Notes: generated by a model from the sequence alone, not told the origin. Positions 16,845 to 26,279 are shown, numbered from the stretch's first letter. The stretch: DNA of 64,000 nt from CBDCUF01 sp965222525 (GCA_965222525.1 OZ244955.1:1302001-1366000); one strand, 5' to 3'. Made by a program: numbers and translations.

Positions 16845-17807
16845 ATGGAACATAAAACCAAAACATTGATTCTTGGCTCTGGGCCGGCAGGGGCGACGGC
16901 GGCGATATATGCTGCGCGGGCGAATCTCAAGCCAATTATGGTGCATGGTATGCAGCCGGGCGGACAGATGACCATCACTACCGAGGTTGAGAACTACCCT
17001 GGCTTTGCCGAGGTGATACAGGGGCCGTGGCTGATGGAGCAGATGGAGAAACAGGCGGCAAATGTTGGGACGGAAATTATCAACGACCATATTGCAGAAG
17101 TAGATTTCTCCAAACGGCCATTTGTTTTGAAAGGTGAATCCGGTGATACATATATCACCGACACACTAATTATCGCAACCGGCGCACAGGCCAAATGGCT
17201 GGGGCTGGAGAGCGAGGAGAAATTCAAGGGCTACGGTGTTTCAGGGTGCGCTACCTGCGACGGTTTCTTTTTCCGTGATAAGAAGGTTGCAGTAATCGGC
17301 GGTGGTAATACTGCTGTAGAGGAGGCCCTGTATCTCACCAACCATGCCAGCCATGTAACACTGGTACATCGCCGTGATGAATTGCGTGCGGAGAAAATAT
17401 TGCAGGACCGCCTGTTCAAAAATTCCAAGGTAGAAATGTTGTGGGATAATGTGCTGGATGAAGTGGTGGGAGACGAAGACCCGCTGTCGGTTACCGGTGC
17501 AAGAGTGAAGAATGTCAAGACTGGGGAAGTGCAAACCCTCGATGTTGAAGGTGTTTTCATTGCAATCGGCCACAAGCCCAATACTGACATATTCACAGGT
17601 AAAATAGATACCGACAGGGAAGGTTATATAGTCACCAAGGCTGGAACAACGCTAACCAACATTGCCGGTGTGTTTGCTGCCGGTGATGTGCAGGATAAAA
17701 CCTACAGACAGGCCGTAACCGCTGCCGGAACCGGTTGTATGGCTGCCCTCGATGCACAACGTTTCATAGAGGAGCAGGAAGATTCCGATTCTTCCGCTGC
17801 TGCATAA
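16845..17807 (+). CDS. trxB: Thioredoxin reductase
   Basis: A 320-residue flavoprotein that uses NADPH to reduce thioredoxin. It shows the FAD-binding ILGSGPAGATAAIYAAR, the redox-active CATC at residues 135-138, the NADPH-binding GGGNTAVEEALYL and the C-terminal FAD motif VFAAGDVQD. Length is normal for the family. ATG 16845 is chosen because upstream codons in the same frame translate repeat family F. It probably supplies electrons, through thioredoxin, to the peroxiredoxin encoded upstream. Confidence 0.95.
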   Translation: MEHKTKTLILGSGPAGATAAIYAARANLKPIMVHGMQPGGQMTITTEVENYPGFAEVIQGPWLMEQMEKQAANVGTEIINDHIAEVDFSKRPFVLKGESGDTYITDTLIIATGAQAKWLGLESEEKFKGYGVSGCATCDGFFFRDKKVAVIGGGNTAVEEALYLTNHASHVTLVHRRDELRAEKILQDRLFKNSKVEMLWDNVLDEVVGDEDPLSVTGARVKNVKTGEVQTLDVEGVFIAIGHKPNTDIFTGKIDTDREGYIVTKAGTTLTNIAGVFAAGDVQDKTYRQAVTAAGTGCMAALDAQRFIEEQEDSDSSAAA

Positions 17808-17835
17808 CCGGATAATTCACCAAAAACTTGTTCAT

Positions 17836-17893
17836 ATTGTAACCAAATCTTCATATTTCTCTGCTATGGATTAGCGTGAGATGATGGTACTAT
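17836..17893 (+). promoter_or_regulatory. Shared promoter motif, copy 2 (drives the gene at 17927)
   Basis: ATTGTAAC, 6 bases, TTCATATTTCTC, 26 bases, TACTAT (-10). The -10 ends 33 bases before the ATG at 17927. Spacing is identical to copies at 12632-12689 (minus) and 28692-28749. Confidence 0.65.
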
Positions 17894-17926
17894 TATCCCA
17901 TTGCAACCGATTCAAGGGGAAAATTT

Positions 17927-18322
17927 ATGAATAATGCTACTAATGAAAAGGCTAATGAAGAAAAGACTTCATATAGCAAATTTATCATACTGGCAGATGG
18001 ACTTCGCGAGCTTGAGAAGACCAAATTAAAGCCGTTAGATCCGAGTGAAATAAAAGCACATGAACTGAGGGAAGAATTTCATTGTTGTCGTCTTGAACTT
18101 TATCTGGGGCTGTATGACAAGGATATAGATATGGTAAAAAATGCTTATGAATCCATGCAGAAAACATATGGTAGAAAGTTTGGAGAGCAGGAAGCAGGAT
18201 TACGTATCAAGGACGACCTTTCGATATTATATGCAGATGTTAAAAGTAAGGGGCGCTATATCCGCACCGGTCAGTTACGGGATATAGGAATTACTGTTGA
18301 CGATGTAAACCTCAGCCGTTAG
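17927..18322 (+). CDS. Unknown cytoplasmic protein, 131 residues
   Basis: A soluble, charged, mostly helical protein with no signal peptide or membrane segment. It contains ELREEFHCCRLELYLGLYDK in the middle and a C-terminal TGQLRDIGITVDD. ATG 17927 follows AAGGGGA. The gene lies behind the shared promoter motif at 17836-17893 and 9 bases before the DUF192 gene, so the two may be cotranscribed. I do not recognise the family. Confidence 0.75.
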   Translation: MNNATNEKANEEKTSYSKFIILADGLRELEKTKLKPLDPSEIKAHELREEFHCCRLELYLGLYDKDIDMVKNAYESMQKTYGRKFGEQEAGLRIKDDLSILYADVKSKGRYIRTGQLRDIGITVDDVNLSR

Positions 18323-18331
18323 TTTTACTAT

Positions 18332-18814
18332 ATGCCTATACAAAGCTATATAAAGGAAGTTGTATTAATCATCTTGTTCCTTATTACAATTCCGGCCTTT
18401 GCGGAGGAGGTGCAAAAAGCGCAGTTCCATGAAGTTATAATTAACACCGGAGACAAGGATAGCGGGGGGCAGAACTATGTGTTCAGGGTATATATGGCGA
18501 TTACCAACGAGGAGAAAACCCGTGGGCTGATGAATCGAAAAATTCTGGCGGAAGACCGTGGTATGCTGTTCGATTATTTCAAAGAGCGGAATGTAGCTAT
18601 CTGGATGAAGGATACATATATCCCGCTTGATATATTATTTGTCAGGAACGATGGAACTATTGCTAAAATTGTCAAAAACGCTACCCCTTTATCTGAAAAA
18701 ATTATCCCTTCAGGCGGCGCAGTGCGTGCTGTGCTGGAAATAAAAGGCGGTATCTGCGACAAGCTGGGCATAAAAGTTGGCCACAAGCTGGAACATGAAA
18801 TTTTTGGGAAGTAA
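18332..18814 (+). CDS. DUF192 family exported protein
   Basis: A 160-residue protein with an N-terminal signal segment (VVLIILFLITIPAFA) and the DUF192 pattern: EEKTRGLMNRKILAEDRGML, IWMKDTYIPLDILFV, then AVLEIKGGICDKLGIKVGHK. The family is small, mostly extracytoplasmic and of unknown role. Its 3' end overlaps the proposed nadC start, suggesting coupled expression. Confidence 0.85.
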   Translation: MPIQSYIKEVVLIILFLITIPAFAEEVQKAQFHEVIINTGDKDSGGQNYVFRVYMAITNEEKTRGLMNRKILAEDRGMLFDYFKERNVAIWMKDTYIPLDILFVRNDGTIAKIVKNATPLSEKIIPSGGAVRAVLEIKGGICDKLGIKVGHKLEHEIFGK

Positions 18815-19661
18815 CATATTTTTTCATCCTGAACCTACCGTGAACCTCAAGACAATTGACAGAATTATAAAGACCGCACTGGAGGAGGATGTTGGTGATG
18901 GGGATATTACCTCGCAACTGACCATTCCTGAAGGTGCGGAAATGGAAGCGGTGTTTGTCACCCGTGAGGATATTGTGATGTGTGGAGTGCCTATATTATC
19001 ACGGCTATTTGAGCAGCAGAATATCGACTTTGAGGTGTTTGTAAATGACGGTGAGTTTGTTGATACCGACGGTGACCTGGTAAAAATACATGGAAATGCA
19101 AGGGCGATACTTGCCTGTGAACGGGTAGCGCTTAATTTGCTACAAAGGATGTGCGGGATAGCCACTTTCACCCGTCGCTTTGTTAAGGCGGTTCAGCATA
19201 CCAAAGCGCAGATACTAGACACCAGAAAAACTGCACCTGGTCTGCGTGTTATCGAGAAATATGCGGTGAAAACAGGTGGCGGGCGCAACCACCGTATGCG
19301 GCTTGATGATGGTATTTTAATAAAGGATAACCATATAAAAATCGTTGGTAGTGTAACAGAGGCGGTCGTACTAGCTCGTAAAGGCAATCAGAGTCTGAAG
19401 ATAGAGGTGGAGTGCGACACACTAACGCAGGTCGAGGAAGCGCTACATACAGGAGCAGATATATTACTGCTGGACAATATGACTACGGAGACTATGAGAA
19501 AAGCCGTAGAACTGGTATCCGGCCGTGCGTCGCTGGAAGCATCAGGAGGTATAACCCTTGCAAACATAGCAGAAGTCGCAGAAACCGGCGTTGACTATAT
19601 CTCCATCGGTGCACTCACCCACTCCCCTCCCGCCGCCGATATCGGATTGGATATGTCTTAG
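18795..19661 (+). CDS. nadC: Nicotinate-nucleotide pyrophosphorylase
   Basis: NadC converts quinolinate and PRPP to nicotinate mononucleotide in NAD synthesis. Motifs seen: LEEDVGDGDITSQ near the N-terminus, the active-site block ILDTRKTAPGLRVIEKYAV, GGGRNHRMRLDDGILIKDNH, IEVECDT and the barrel end EASGGI / ISIGALTHS. From ATG 18795 it has 288 residues. GTG 18840 and TTG 18777 are alternative starts; all overlap or abut the DUF192 gene. nadA and nadB are not in the window. The stop overlaps the regulator gene's stop on the other strand. Confidence 0.93.
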   Translation: MKFLGSNIFFHPEPTVNLKTIDRIIKTALEEDVGDGDITSQLTIPEGAEMEAVFVTREDIVMCGVPILSRLFEQQNIDFEVFVNDGEFVDTDGDLVKIHGNARAILACERVALNLLQRMCGIATFTRRFVKAVQHTKAQILDTRKTAPGLRVIEKYAVKTGGGRNHRMRLDDGILIKDNHIKIVGSVTEAVVLARKGNQSLKIEVECDTLTQVEEALHTGADILLLDNMTTETMRKAVELVSGRASLEASGGITLANIAEVAETGVDYISIGALTHSPPAADIGLDMS

Positions 19662-20344
19662 TCCTCACCTCTGAGCATATATCCCTTGCCGCGGGCGGTG
19701 TGGATATATTGCGGGTTCTTCGGGTCAGGTTCAATACGCTTGCGAAGGCGGGTTATCTGAACATCTATCGAACGCTCCGACACACCATTAAGCTTGTCTG
19801 CAAGACGTTCACGGGATACGGGATTATTAAGATTCTCTGCCAGTGCAGTAAGAAGATATGCTTCGCTGGAGCTCAAATGTATTGCCTGCCTGCTATTACT
19901 ATAAAGACGGTGTTTCTCTATCTCAAACACGTAATCGCCAAAAAGGGCAACCTTCCGATTGCGGTTACGCTCAACCTTGGAGCGGGAAATAAGCTTCCTG
20001 ATACGGATCGACAGTTCGCGCGGATCAAACGGTTTGGTCATGTAGTCATCCGCACCTTTTTCAAGACCACGTATCCTGTCCTCCGTTTCCCCAAGAGCAG
20101 TGAGGATAAGTATCGGTGCTTCGAAATCCTGACGCAAATCCTCGATAAGCTCAAGTCCGCTCTCACCAGGCATCATAAGGTCAACGATCAGCAGGTCAAA
20201 CTTACTATGGGCAAGGCTCTGGCGTGCAACCTTTGCATCCTGTGCAGTAGACACCACAAACCCCTCGCCCTCAAGATACTTGCACAGCAACCCCCGCAAG
20301 CGATTATCATCATCAATTACCAGTATCTTGTTATTCATTGGCAT
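19658..20344 (-). CDS. OmpR/PhoB-type response regulator
   Basis: A 228-residue two-component regulator. The receiver domain (about 1-120) has the acidic pocket D11-D13, the phosphoacceptor D55 in LLIVDLMMPG and K104 in MTKPFD. The C-terminal winged helix (about 135-228) includes SERSIDVQITRLRKRIEPDP and YIHTARGKGYML, typical of DNA-binding OmpR-type regulators. No histidine kinase gene is adjacent, so the partner kinase is elsewhere. ATG 20338 is an equally possible start. Confidence 0.92.
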   Translation of the reverse strand: MPMNNKILVIDDDNRLRGLLCKYLEGEGFVVSTAQDAKVARQSLAHSKFDLLIVDLMMPGESGLELIEDLRQDFEAPILILTALGETEDRIRGLEKGADDYMTKPFDPRELSIRIRKLISRSKVERNRNRKVALFGDYVFEIEKHRLYSNSRQAIHLSSSEAYLLTALAENLNNPVSRERLADKLNGVSERSIDVQITRLRKRIEPDPKNPQYIHTARGKGYMLRGED

Positions 20345-20476
20345 TAGGGGCTATACTATTACAATCATACTAATTTCTCCAGGTGTATTTGAAATGAACA
20401 AAGATGTATAATTTGTTCGGTAATTATAATATTTATCCTACACAATTAGCAGGAAGTATACTAGATTCCCGCCGCT

Positions 20477-22276
20477 ATGGGTGATTTGGCCAGAATACGG
20501 AATTTTTCGATTATTGCGCATATTGACCACGGTAAGTCTACGCTTGCCGACCGGCTGATTGAGTTCTGCGGTGGGCTGGAAAAGCGTGAAATGAAGGAGC
20601 AGTTGCTCGATAGCATGGATATTGAGCGTGAGCGCGGGATTACTATTAAGGCTCAATCGGTTAGTCTGAAATATAAGGCGCAGGACGGCGAGGAATACCA
20701 CCTCAATCTTATCGACACCCCCGGCCATGTCGATTTTTCATATGAGGTGAGCCGGTCGCTTTCGGCATGTGAGGGGTCGCTGCTGGTTGTGGATGCCAGT
20801 CAGGGGGTTGAGGCGCAGACTCTGGCAAATGTCTACCAGGCGATTGACAATGACCATGAAATTATCGTTGTGCTGAATAAAATCGACCTGCCGGCAGCCG
20901 AACCGGAGCGGGTTAAACAGCAAATAGAGGATGTTATAGGGATAGATGCAAGTGATGCATTGGAAATTTCCGCCAAAACCGGGCAGGGTATAAATAATGT
21001 GCTTGAAGCCATAGTTGAGAAACTTCCCCCGCCGCAGGGGGAAAACAGCTCTCCGCTCAAGGCGCTGCTGGTTGATAGCTGGTATGATGCCTATCTCGGG
21101 GTGATTGTGCTGGTGCGGGTTATTGATGGTGAAATCCGCAAGAATATGAAAATCCGCATGATGCAGACCGACTCGCTTTATACCATTGATGATGTGGGGA
21201 TTTTTACTCCCAAAAAAGTGAGTGTGGAGGCGCTTTCGGCGGGGGAAGTCGGTTATTTTATCGCTTCTATCAAGCGGGTGGCGGATTGCCGGGTCGGTGA
21301 CACGATTACCGAGGATAAAAACCCCTGTGCGGAGGCTTTGCCGGGGTTTAAGCCAAGTTTGCCGGTGGTTTTCTGCGGGTTGTTTCCGGTTGATGCAGGG
21401 GATTTTGATGCGCTCAAGGATGCGATTGAAAAGCTTAACCTTAATGACGCCAGTTTTGAGTATGAGCAGGAAAGCTCGGCGGCGCTTGGACTTGGTTTCC
21501 GATGCGGGTTTCTGGGGCTTTTGCATCTGGAGATTATACAGGAGCGGCTGGAGCGAGAATTCAACCTTGATTTGATAACAACCGCTCCCAGCGTGGTTTA
21601 CAAGCTGCATATGAATGATGGTGAGATGGTAGAGTTGCATAATCCGGCCGATATGCCCGATCCGGTGAAGATAAACTTTATGGAAGAACCGTGGATTAAG
21701 GCTACTATCCTTGTTCCGGATGATTATATGGGTAATGTACTGGATTTATGTACGAAAAAGCGCGGGGTACAGCAGGAAATGACTTATGTCGGGGCACGGG
21801 CGATGCTGGTATACCGGCTACCGCTAAACGAGGTGGTGTTTGACTTTTATGACCGACTGAAGTCGCTGACCAGCGGTTATGCCAGCTTTGACTGGGAGCT
21901 GGACGGTTATGAGGAAAGTGATCTGGTCAAGGTGTCGATTCTGGTGAATAGCGAGCCGGTGGATGCGCTGGCGATGATTGTACACAGGAGCCAGGCTGAT
22001 CCTCGCGGACGGGCTTTATGCGTGCGGCTCAAGGATTTGATTCCGCGGCAGTTATTCAGGATAGCGGTACAGGCGGCGATTGGCGGCAAGATTATAGCGC
22101 GGGAGACAATTAGTGCTATGCGTAAGGATGTTACAGCCAAATGTTATGGTGGTGATGTAACTCGTAAGCGTAAACTGCTGGAAAAACAGAAGAAAGGCAA
22201 AAAGAAGATGCGCTCCTTCGGTAATGTAGAAATCCCGCAAAGCGCATTCATTGCTGCCCTGAAGATGGATGATTAG
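20477..22276 (+). CDS. lepA: Elongation factor 4 (LepA)
   Basis: A ribosome-associated translational GTPase of normal length (599 residues). GTPase motifs are AHIDHGKS (14-21), DTPGH (80-84) and NKID (134-137), with SAKTG later. The LepA-specific C-terminal domain ends with KCYGGDVTRKRKLLEKQKKG and RSFGNVEIPQSAF, which separates it from EF-G. It acts on stalled or back-translocating ribosomes. The gene is alone on its strand between the divergent regulator gene and a family E repeat. Confidence 0.97.
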   Translation: MGDLARIRNFSIIAHIDHGKSTLADRLIEFCGGLEKREMKEQLLDSMDIERERGITIKAQSVSLKYKAQDGEEYHLNLIDTPGHVDFSYEVSRSLSACEGSLLVVDASQGVEAQTLANVYQAIDNDHEIIVVLNKIDLPAAEPERVKQQIEDVIGIDASDALEISAKTGQGINNVLEAIVEKLPPPQGENSSPLKALLVDSWYDAYLGVIVLVRVIDGEIRKNMKIRMMQTDSLYTIDDVGIFTPKKVSVEALSAGEVGYFIASIKRVADCRVGDTITEDKNPCAEALPGFKPSLPVVFCGLFPVDAGDFDALKDAIEKLNLNDASFEYEQESSAALGLGFRCGFLGLLHLEIIQERLEREFNLDLITTAPSVVYKLHMNDGEMVELHNPADMPDPVKINFMEEPWIKATILVPDDYMGNVLDLCTKKRGVQQEMTYVGARAMLVYRLPLNEVVFDFYDRLKSLTSGYASFDWELDGYEESDLVKVSILVNSEPVDALAMIVHRSQADPRGRALCVRLKDLIPRQLFRIAVQAAIGGKIIARETISAMRKDVTAKCYGGDVTRKRKLLEKQKKGKKKMRSFGNVEIPQSAFIAALKMDD

Positions 22277-22289
22277 GAAGGGTGCTGTG

Positions 22290-22461
22290 TGTCATCCTGA
22301 ACTTGTTTCAGGATCCATTTTTCCAATGAACGAATTTTGACAATATATAGCCATATAGCCGAGTTTTGTATTTTGAAAACAAGTGTAATAACCAGATAGT
22401 CATCAGAACGTTGGTAGATGGATCCTGAAACAGCAAAAGTACAGCTTTTGCCAGGATGACA
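22290..22461. repeat. Family E palindromic element (long form)
   Basis: A 172-base copy, the longest seen. Left end is TGTCATCCTGAACTTG; the right end carries the extended hairpin GCAAAAGTACAGC / TTTTGCCAGGATGACA. It separates lepA from tatD. Confidence 0.87.
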
Positions 22462-22490
22462 ATTCCACTAAAACCTTGTTACAAATAAGT

Positions 22491-23291
22491 ATGACAAAAA
22501 CGACCAAGCAAACACTGGTAGATTCTCATTGCCACCTGAATTTTCCGCAATTTATGGATAATCTGGAGGTGATTGTTGAACGGGCGGAAGCAGCCGGTGT
22601 TGGTATAATGCAGACGATTTGTACCAAAATCAGTGAATTCCCGGATGTGCTGGCGATTGCGGAGAAATATGACAATATATATGCATCGGTGGGAATCCAT
22701 CCGCATGAGGCCGAAAATGAGCAAATTTCCACCGATGAGCTGGTAAAACTCACTCAACACCCGAAAGTTATTGGAATTGGCGAAACCGGCCTGGACTATT
22801 ATTATGAGCACAGCCCAAGGGAACGACAACAGGAGAGCTTTCGCATACATATTGCCGCGGCAAGGCAAACCGGTCTGCCGCTTATCGTCCATACTCGTGA
22901 GGCCGAGGGGGATACAATTGATATTCTCTATGAAGAAATGCAAAGGGGTAAATTTACAGGATTAATCCACTGCTTTAGTTCTTCGCAATATCTAGCTGAA
23001 AAATCTATAGATATGGGTCTGTATATATCATTGTCCGGAATTATTACATTTAAAAAATCGGATGAGCTGCGTGAAATAGCCAAAAACCTCCCACTGGAAA
23101 GGCTTCTGGTTGAGACTGACGCACCTTTTCTGGCTCCTGTGCCCCATCGGGGCAAGACAAATGAACCCGCTTTTACACGCTATGTAGCCGAATTACTGGC
23201 TGAATTAAAGGATATCTCATATGAGGAGGTTGCCAACGCCACGACAGCCAATTTCTTGAATTTATTCCAAAAAATAAAGCAGCTCAACTAA
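22491..23291 (+). CDS. tatD: TatD family metal-dependent DNase
   Basis: A 266-residue TIM-barrel hydrolase. Metal-binding motifs are the N-terminal DSHCHLNF (11-18), GIGETGLDYYY, the histidines in LIVHTRE and GLIHCFSS, and the late aspartate in LLVETDAPFLAP. The family comprises 3'-5' DNases/RNases and quality-control nucleases. ATG 22491 is used; a TTG 15 bases upstream lies in the repeat flank. No Tat translocase genes are adjacent. Confidence 0.93.
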   Translation: MTKTTKQTLVDSHCHLNFPQFMDNLEVIVERAEAAGVGIMQTICTKISEFPDVLAIAEKYDNIYASVGIHPHEAENEQISTDELVKLTQHPKVIGIGETGLDYYYEHSPRERQQESFRIHIAAARQTGLPLIVHTREAEGDTIDILYEEMQRGKFTGLIHCFSSSQYLAEKSIDMGLYISLSGIITFKKSDELREIAKNLPLERLLVETDAPFLAPVPHRGKTNEPAFTRYVAELLAELKDISYEEVANATTANFLNLFQKIKQLN

Positions 23292-23601
23292 CCTATTGAT
23301 TTTTCTGAAATACTATCGCCCGCTGCCATAATTCACCTCTCCCTTCCCACAGGAAATATTACAGCTACGTTAAACTTTTATGAAGTTTTTGTTAAACGTT
23401 AACGGAGTGTTAACTTTTTTCTTGATATTTATCAAGCAGTGTGATAAGAATCGCACAATTATTGGCAGGTTTTATTAAAAATTTGCTGGCATTTTAAATA
23501 AATTATTTTATAACCACGCTTGAACTTGTTGCACCATTGGGGTTTAAAAAGGTGCAGGGTCGCTGGGGGAAAGCATTTTAACTTCAAGGGAGTAAAAAAT
23601 T
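23292..23601. other. AT-rich intergenic region before the tpsA gene
   Basis: Between tatD and the exoprotein gene lie 310 bases with no open frame and none of the repeat families. It is strongly AT-rich, with runs such as AATTATTTTATAACC, and probably holds the tpsA promoter and leader. AAGGGAG before the ATG at 23602 is the likely ribosome-binding site. Confidence 0.5.
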
Positions 23602-26169
23602 ATGGGTACTACTAACAGGAAATATAATTGGCGCATTTTCAAGCGTGGCAGACAAATATGCAACGGCTATGTTGTCAGTGCAATTGTTGCATCTGCAACT
23701 TTCGGTGCGGCCGGTGAGGCTAATGCGCTGGGCAGCCTTAATACAGTGGAGGGCACATCTACTAACACAGTAGGAGCAAATAGTGCACTTATTGATAAAG
23801 ACACTACTTATGTACGTGTAGAGGCTGACAATCTGGATACCCAGGTCAATTACGATCTGAATATTGACGGTACCCTGGGAACCACGGTTATCAAGTCCCT
23901 TTCTGATAATACAGACAATTTTAATGGTAACCTGACTGCACTGAATGGTGCCGAGAATGTATTTGTCCTTGCTCCCAACGGTATTACTTTCGGTGCTAAC
24001 TCACAGGTTAATGTTGGTGCCCTGGTTGCCACTACCGCAGACGATGTTACCAGAGACGGAGATGAATATACCTTTACCGGAGCTGGAGAGGGGAGTGTAA
24101 TCAACCGTGGTGATATTACCGTATCAAATGGCGGGTTTGCCATACTGGTTGCTCCTTATGTTGAAAATTCCGGAAATGCAGTGATACAGGCCGACCTTGG
24201 CCGTATCGAATTGGCTTCTGCCAATGGCTTTGTACTTGATACGGCGGTAGTTGATGTTCGTGGTGACGGGCTTATCACCTATACGGTTTCCGATGAAGAG
24301 CTTGACAAGATGGGTATCAAGAATACCGGCGACCTGCAGGCACGTTCCGGCAAGATTGCCCTATCCACCAATATCGCAACCGATGTTATTAAAAGCGTTA
24401 TCCAGCTTGAGGGTAGTGTGGATGCAGATGCGTTTGCCGAAGGCGAGGATGGCGGTGTTGTACTGGTGTCCGCTACAGGTCTGGGCGGTATTAAATCCGA
24501 CAAGCTTAATGTAATTTCAACCGGCACCCATACTATCGAAATGGAAGCTGGCAAGGGACATCTGAAAGTCGGTAACCTGGCTGTTAAGGATGGCAGTATT
24601 ACACTGAAAACCGAAAACCAGGGGAATATAACCACTAAAAATCTAACAGTTCTTGCAGAGGACGGCTCCGGTGAGTTGGTGGTAGATTCCGATTGTCTGC
24701 TGAATATCAGGGGTGATGTTAAAGTTGAGGTTTCCGACCAGACTACTGCGGCAATTTCCGTTGCCAAGGCTGACATTAAAGCGAAAGGATATGTTGATAT
24801 CAACGGTGATGTTGTAGTAACAGCAGAGGATTATGACGGATTCTACAGGGAAGCAGTGGCTGACCTGGATATAGATGCCGGTAGCGGCGGGCTTGCCAGA
24901 TATGATGACCTGACCGTACATGGTGAGATTGTGGTAAGTGCAGAGGCCGGTCGTGATGCTGATGACGGTGATAATGCCGGTAAGGTGAGAACCGATGCTT
25001 CAGCTAATCTCGAAGCTGGCGGCGATGTAGAGGTTAAGCGTGATGTAACGGTGCTGGCTGAATCCACCCATCATGGCTGGGATACACTGGATGAGAAAGT
25101 GGAATCCAAGGCTGAATCCAACTTTATCGGGGGAGACGACGTTACCCTGAGAGGTGATGTTACGGTAGTTTCCGACACTCAATATACTGGTGAAGATGGC
25201 GGTATTGTACGCAGCCAGAAAAACGGCTTTGCCGATTCCGATATATTCATCAAGGCCGGTTTCAGCGGCAGGGATGATGTCGGAGATGTCAAGGTACAGG
25301 ATTTAACTGCGGTTGCCAGTGTTTCAACAGTTAGTAGTACCGCTGACTCTCTGATAGAGGTATGTGCGGTTGGTGATTTCGACCCTAAAGGTGATATAAT
25401 CGCAATTGCTGATACTGCAATGGTTGCCAATGTAACCGGCTCCGATGATACATTTAACTATCCGGGTGCCAATGACCATGCGGAAATCATCCTGGCTTCC
25501 AATAAGGATATAGGTGATGGCGGCGGCGATGACAATGGCGGCGGCGATGACAATGGCGGCGGCGATGATAATGGCGGCGGCGATGACAATGGCGGCGGCG
25601 ATGATAATGGCGGCGGCGATGACAATGGCGGCGGCGATGACAATGGCGGCGGCGATGATAATGGCGGCGGCGATGACAATGGCGGCGGCGATGATAATGG
25701 CGGCGGTGATGACAATGGCGGCGGTGATGATAATGGCGGCGGCGATGACAATGGCGGCGGCGATGACAATGGCGGCGGCGATGACAATGGCGGCGGCGAT
25801 GACAATGGCGGCGGCGATGACAATGGCGGCGGCGATGACAATGGCGGCGGCGATGACAATGGCGGCGGCGATGATAATGGCGGCGGCGATGACAATGGCG
25901 GCGGCGATGATAATGGCGGCGGTGATGACAATGGCGGCGGTGATGATAATGGCGGCGGCGATGACAATGGCGGCGGCGGCAACAATGGTGCCAACAATAA
26001 CGGTACCGATGTTGATGTTGAAATCTCTCGTCGGGATCAGGAAGAAAATGATCCTGAGCCGGGTAAGCTTGGTGAGCTGGAACCGGCCGCCGGTGACGAA
26101 TTCTGTGTGGTTGTAAACCCTGAGGATCCTGTCACTAACGAAAACATATGTGAGGATGAGGAAGTATAG
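23602..26169 (+). CDS. TpsA-type exoprotein (two-partner secretion) with a GGGDDN repeat region
   Basis: An 855-residue protein predicted to be secreted by the TpsB gene just downstream. The order is: basic N-terminal extension and signal sequence ending GEANA (about 1-42); a TPS/haemagglutination domain with NVFVLAPNGITFGANSQVNV and VINRGDITVSNGGFAILVAP (about 90-200); a beta-helix-like body to about residue 635; 25 perfect GGGDDN repeats (about 640-789); and an acidic tail. The NPNGI-type motif is present as APNGI. Two cysteines near the C-terminus (FCVVV and NICED) recall the disulfide tether of HMW adhesins. The role (adhesin, biofilm or contact factor) is inferred from the family. Confidence 0.88.
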   Translation: MGTTNRKYNWRIFKRGRQICNGYVVSAIVASATFGAAGEANALGSLNTVEGTSTNTVGANSALIDKDTTYVRVEADNLDTQVNYDLNIDGTLGTTVIKSLSDNTDNFNGNLTALNGAENVFVLAPNGITFGANSQVNVGALVATTADDVTRDGDEYTFTGAGEGSVINRGDITVSNGGFAILVAPYVENSGNAVIQADLGRIELASANGFVLDTAVVDVRGDGLITYTVSDEELDKMGIKNTGDLQARSGKIALSTNIATDVIKSVIQLEGSVDADAFAEGEDGGVVLVSATGLGGIKSDKLNVISTGTHTIEMEAGKGHLKVGNLAVKDGSITLKTENQGNITTKNLTVLAEDGSGELVVDSDCLLNIRGDVKVEVSDQTTAAISVAKADIKAKGYVDINGDVVVTAEDYDGFYREAVADLDIDAGSGGLARYDDLTVHGEIVVSAEAGRDADDGDNAGKVRTDASANLEAGGDVEVKRDVTVLAESTHHGWDTLDEKVESKAESNFIGGDDVTLRGDVTVVSDTQYTGEDGGIVRSQKNGFADSDIFIKAGFSGRDDVGDVKVQDLTAVASVSTVSSTADSLIEVCAVGDFDPKGDIIAIADTAMVANVTGSDDTFNYPGANDHAEIILASNKDIGDGGGDDNGGGDDNGGGDDNGGGDDNGGGDDNGGGDDNGGGDDNGGGDDNGGGDDNGGGDDNGGGDDNGGGDDNGGGDDNGGGDDNGGGDDNGGGDDNGGGDDNGGGDDNGGGDDNGGGDDNGGGDDNGGGDDNGGGDDNGGGDDNGGGDDNGGGGNNGANNNGTDVDVEISRRDQEENDPEPGKLGELEPAAGDEFCVVVNPEDPVTNENICEDEEV
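25519..25968 (+). repeat. VNTR: 25 tandem 18-base units encoding GGGDDN
   Basis: Exactly 25 units of GGCGGCGGCGATGACAAT with third-position variants only (GAC/GAT, GGC/GGT). Units 8-13 and 20-25 show the same variant order, pointing to an internal duplication of a 12-unit (216-base) block. The length is a multiple of three per unit, so copy number can change without a frameshift. Confidence 0.97.
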
Positions 26170-26180
26170 ATCTAACATGC

Positions 26181-26213
26181 AATCGGGGTATATGCACACC
26201 ATATACCCCGATT
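26181..26213 (+). terminator. Intercistronic hairpin between tpsA and tpsB
   Basis: A perfect 13-base stem AATCGGGGTATAT / ATATACCCCGATT with a 7-base loop, 12 bases after the tpsA stop. There is no long U tract, so it may act as a partial terminator or mRNA-stabilising hairpin that keeps tpsB expression below tpsA. Confidence 0.6.
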
Positions 26214-26279
26214 AGCTTCTTGTTATTCCTGTATTATTTGATATCATTATGATTAGTAACTAAAGATAGGGGTTTTATT

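Noticed and set aside
23335..23400. Resemblance of GAAATATTACAGCTACGTTA to the stretch at 43358-43378
   Set aside because: A short AT-rich match of about 18 bases with no consistent position relative to gene starts; likely chance.
25519..25968. CRISPR-like tandem repeat
   Set aside because: Units are directly adjacent with no spacers and encode a regular peptide; no cas genes are present.
25458..26202. Long open frames in several other frames and on the minus strand across the GGGDDN array
   Set aside because: They arise because an 18-base repeat without stop codons stays open in most frames. Only the frame continuing the TPS domain has a start, signal peptide and family domains.
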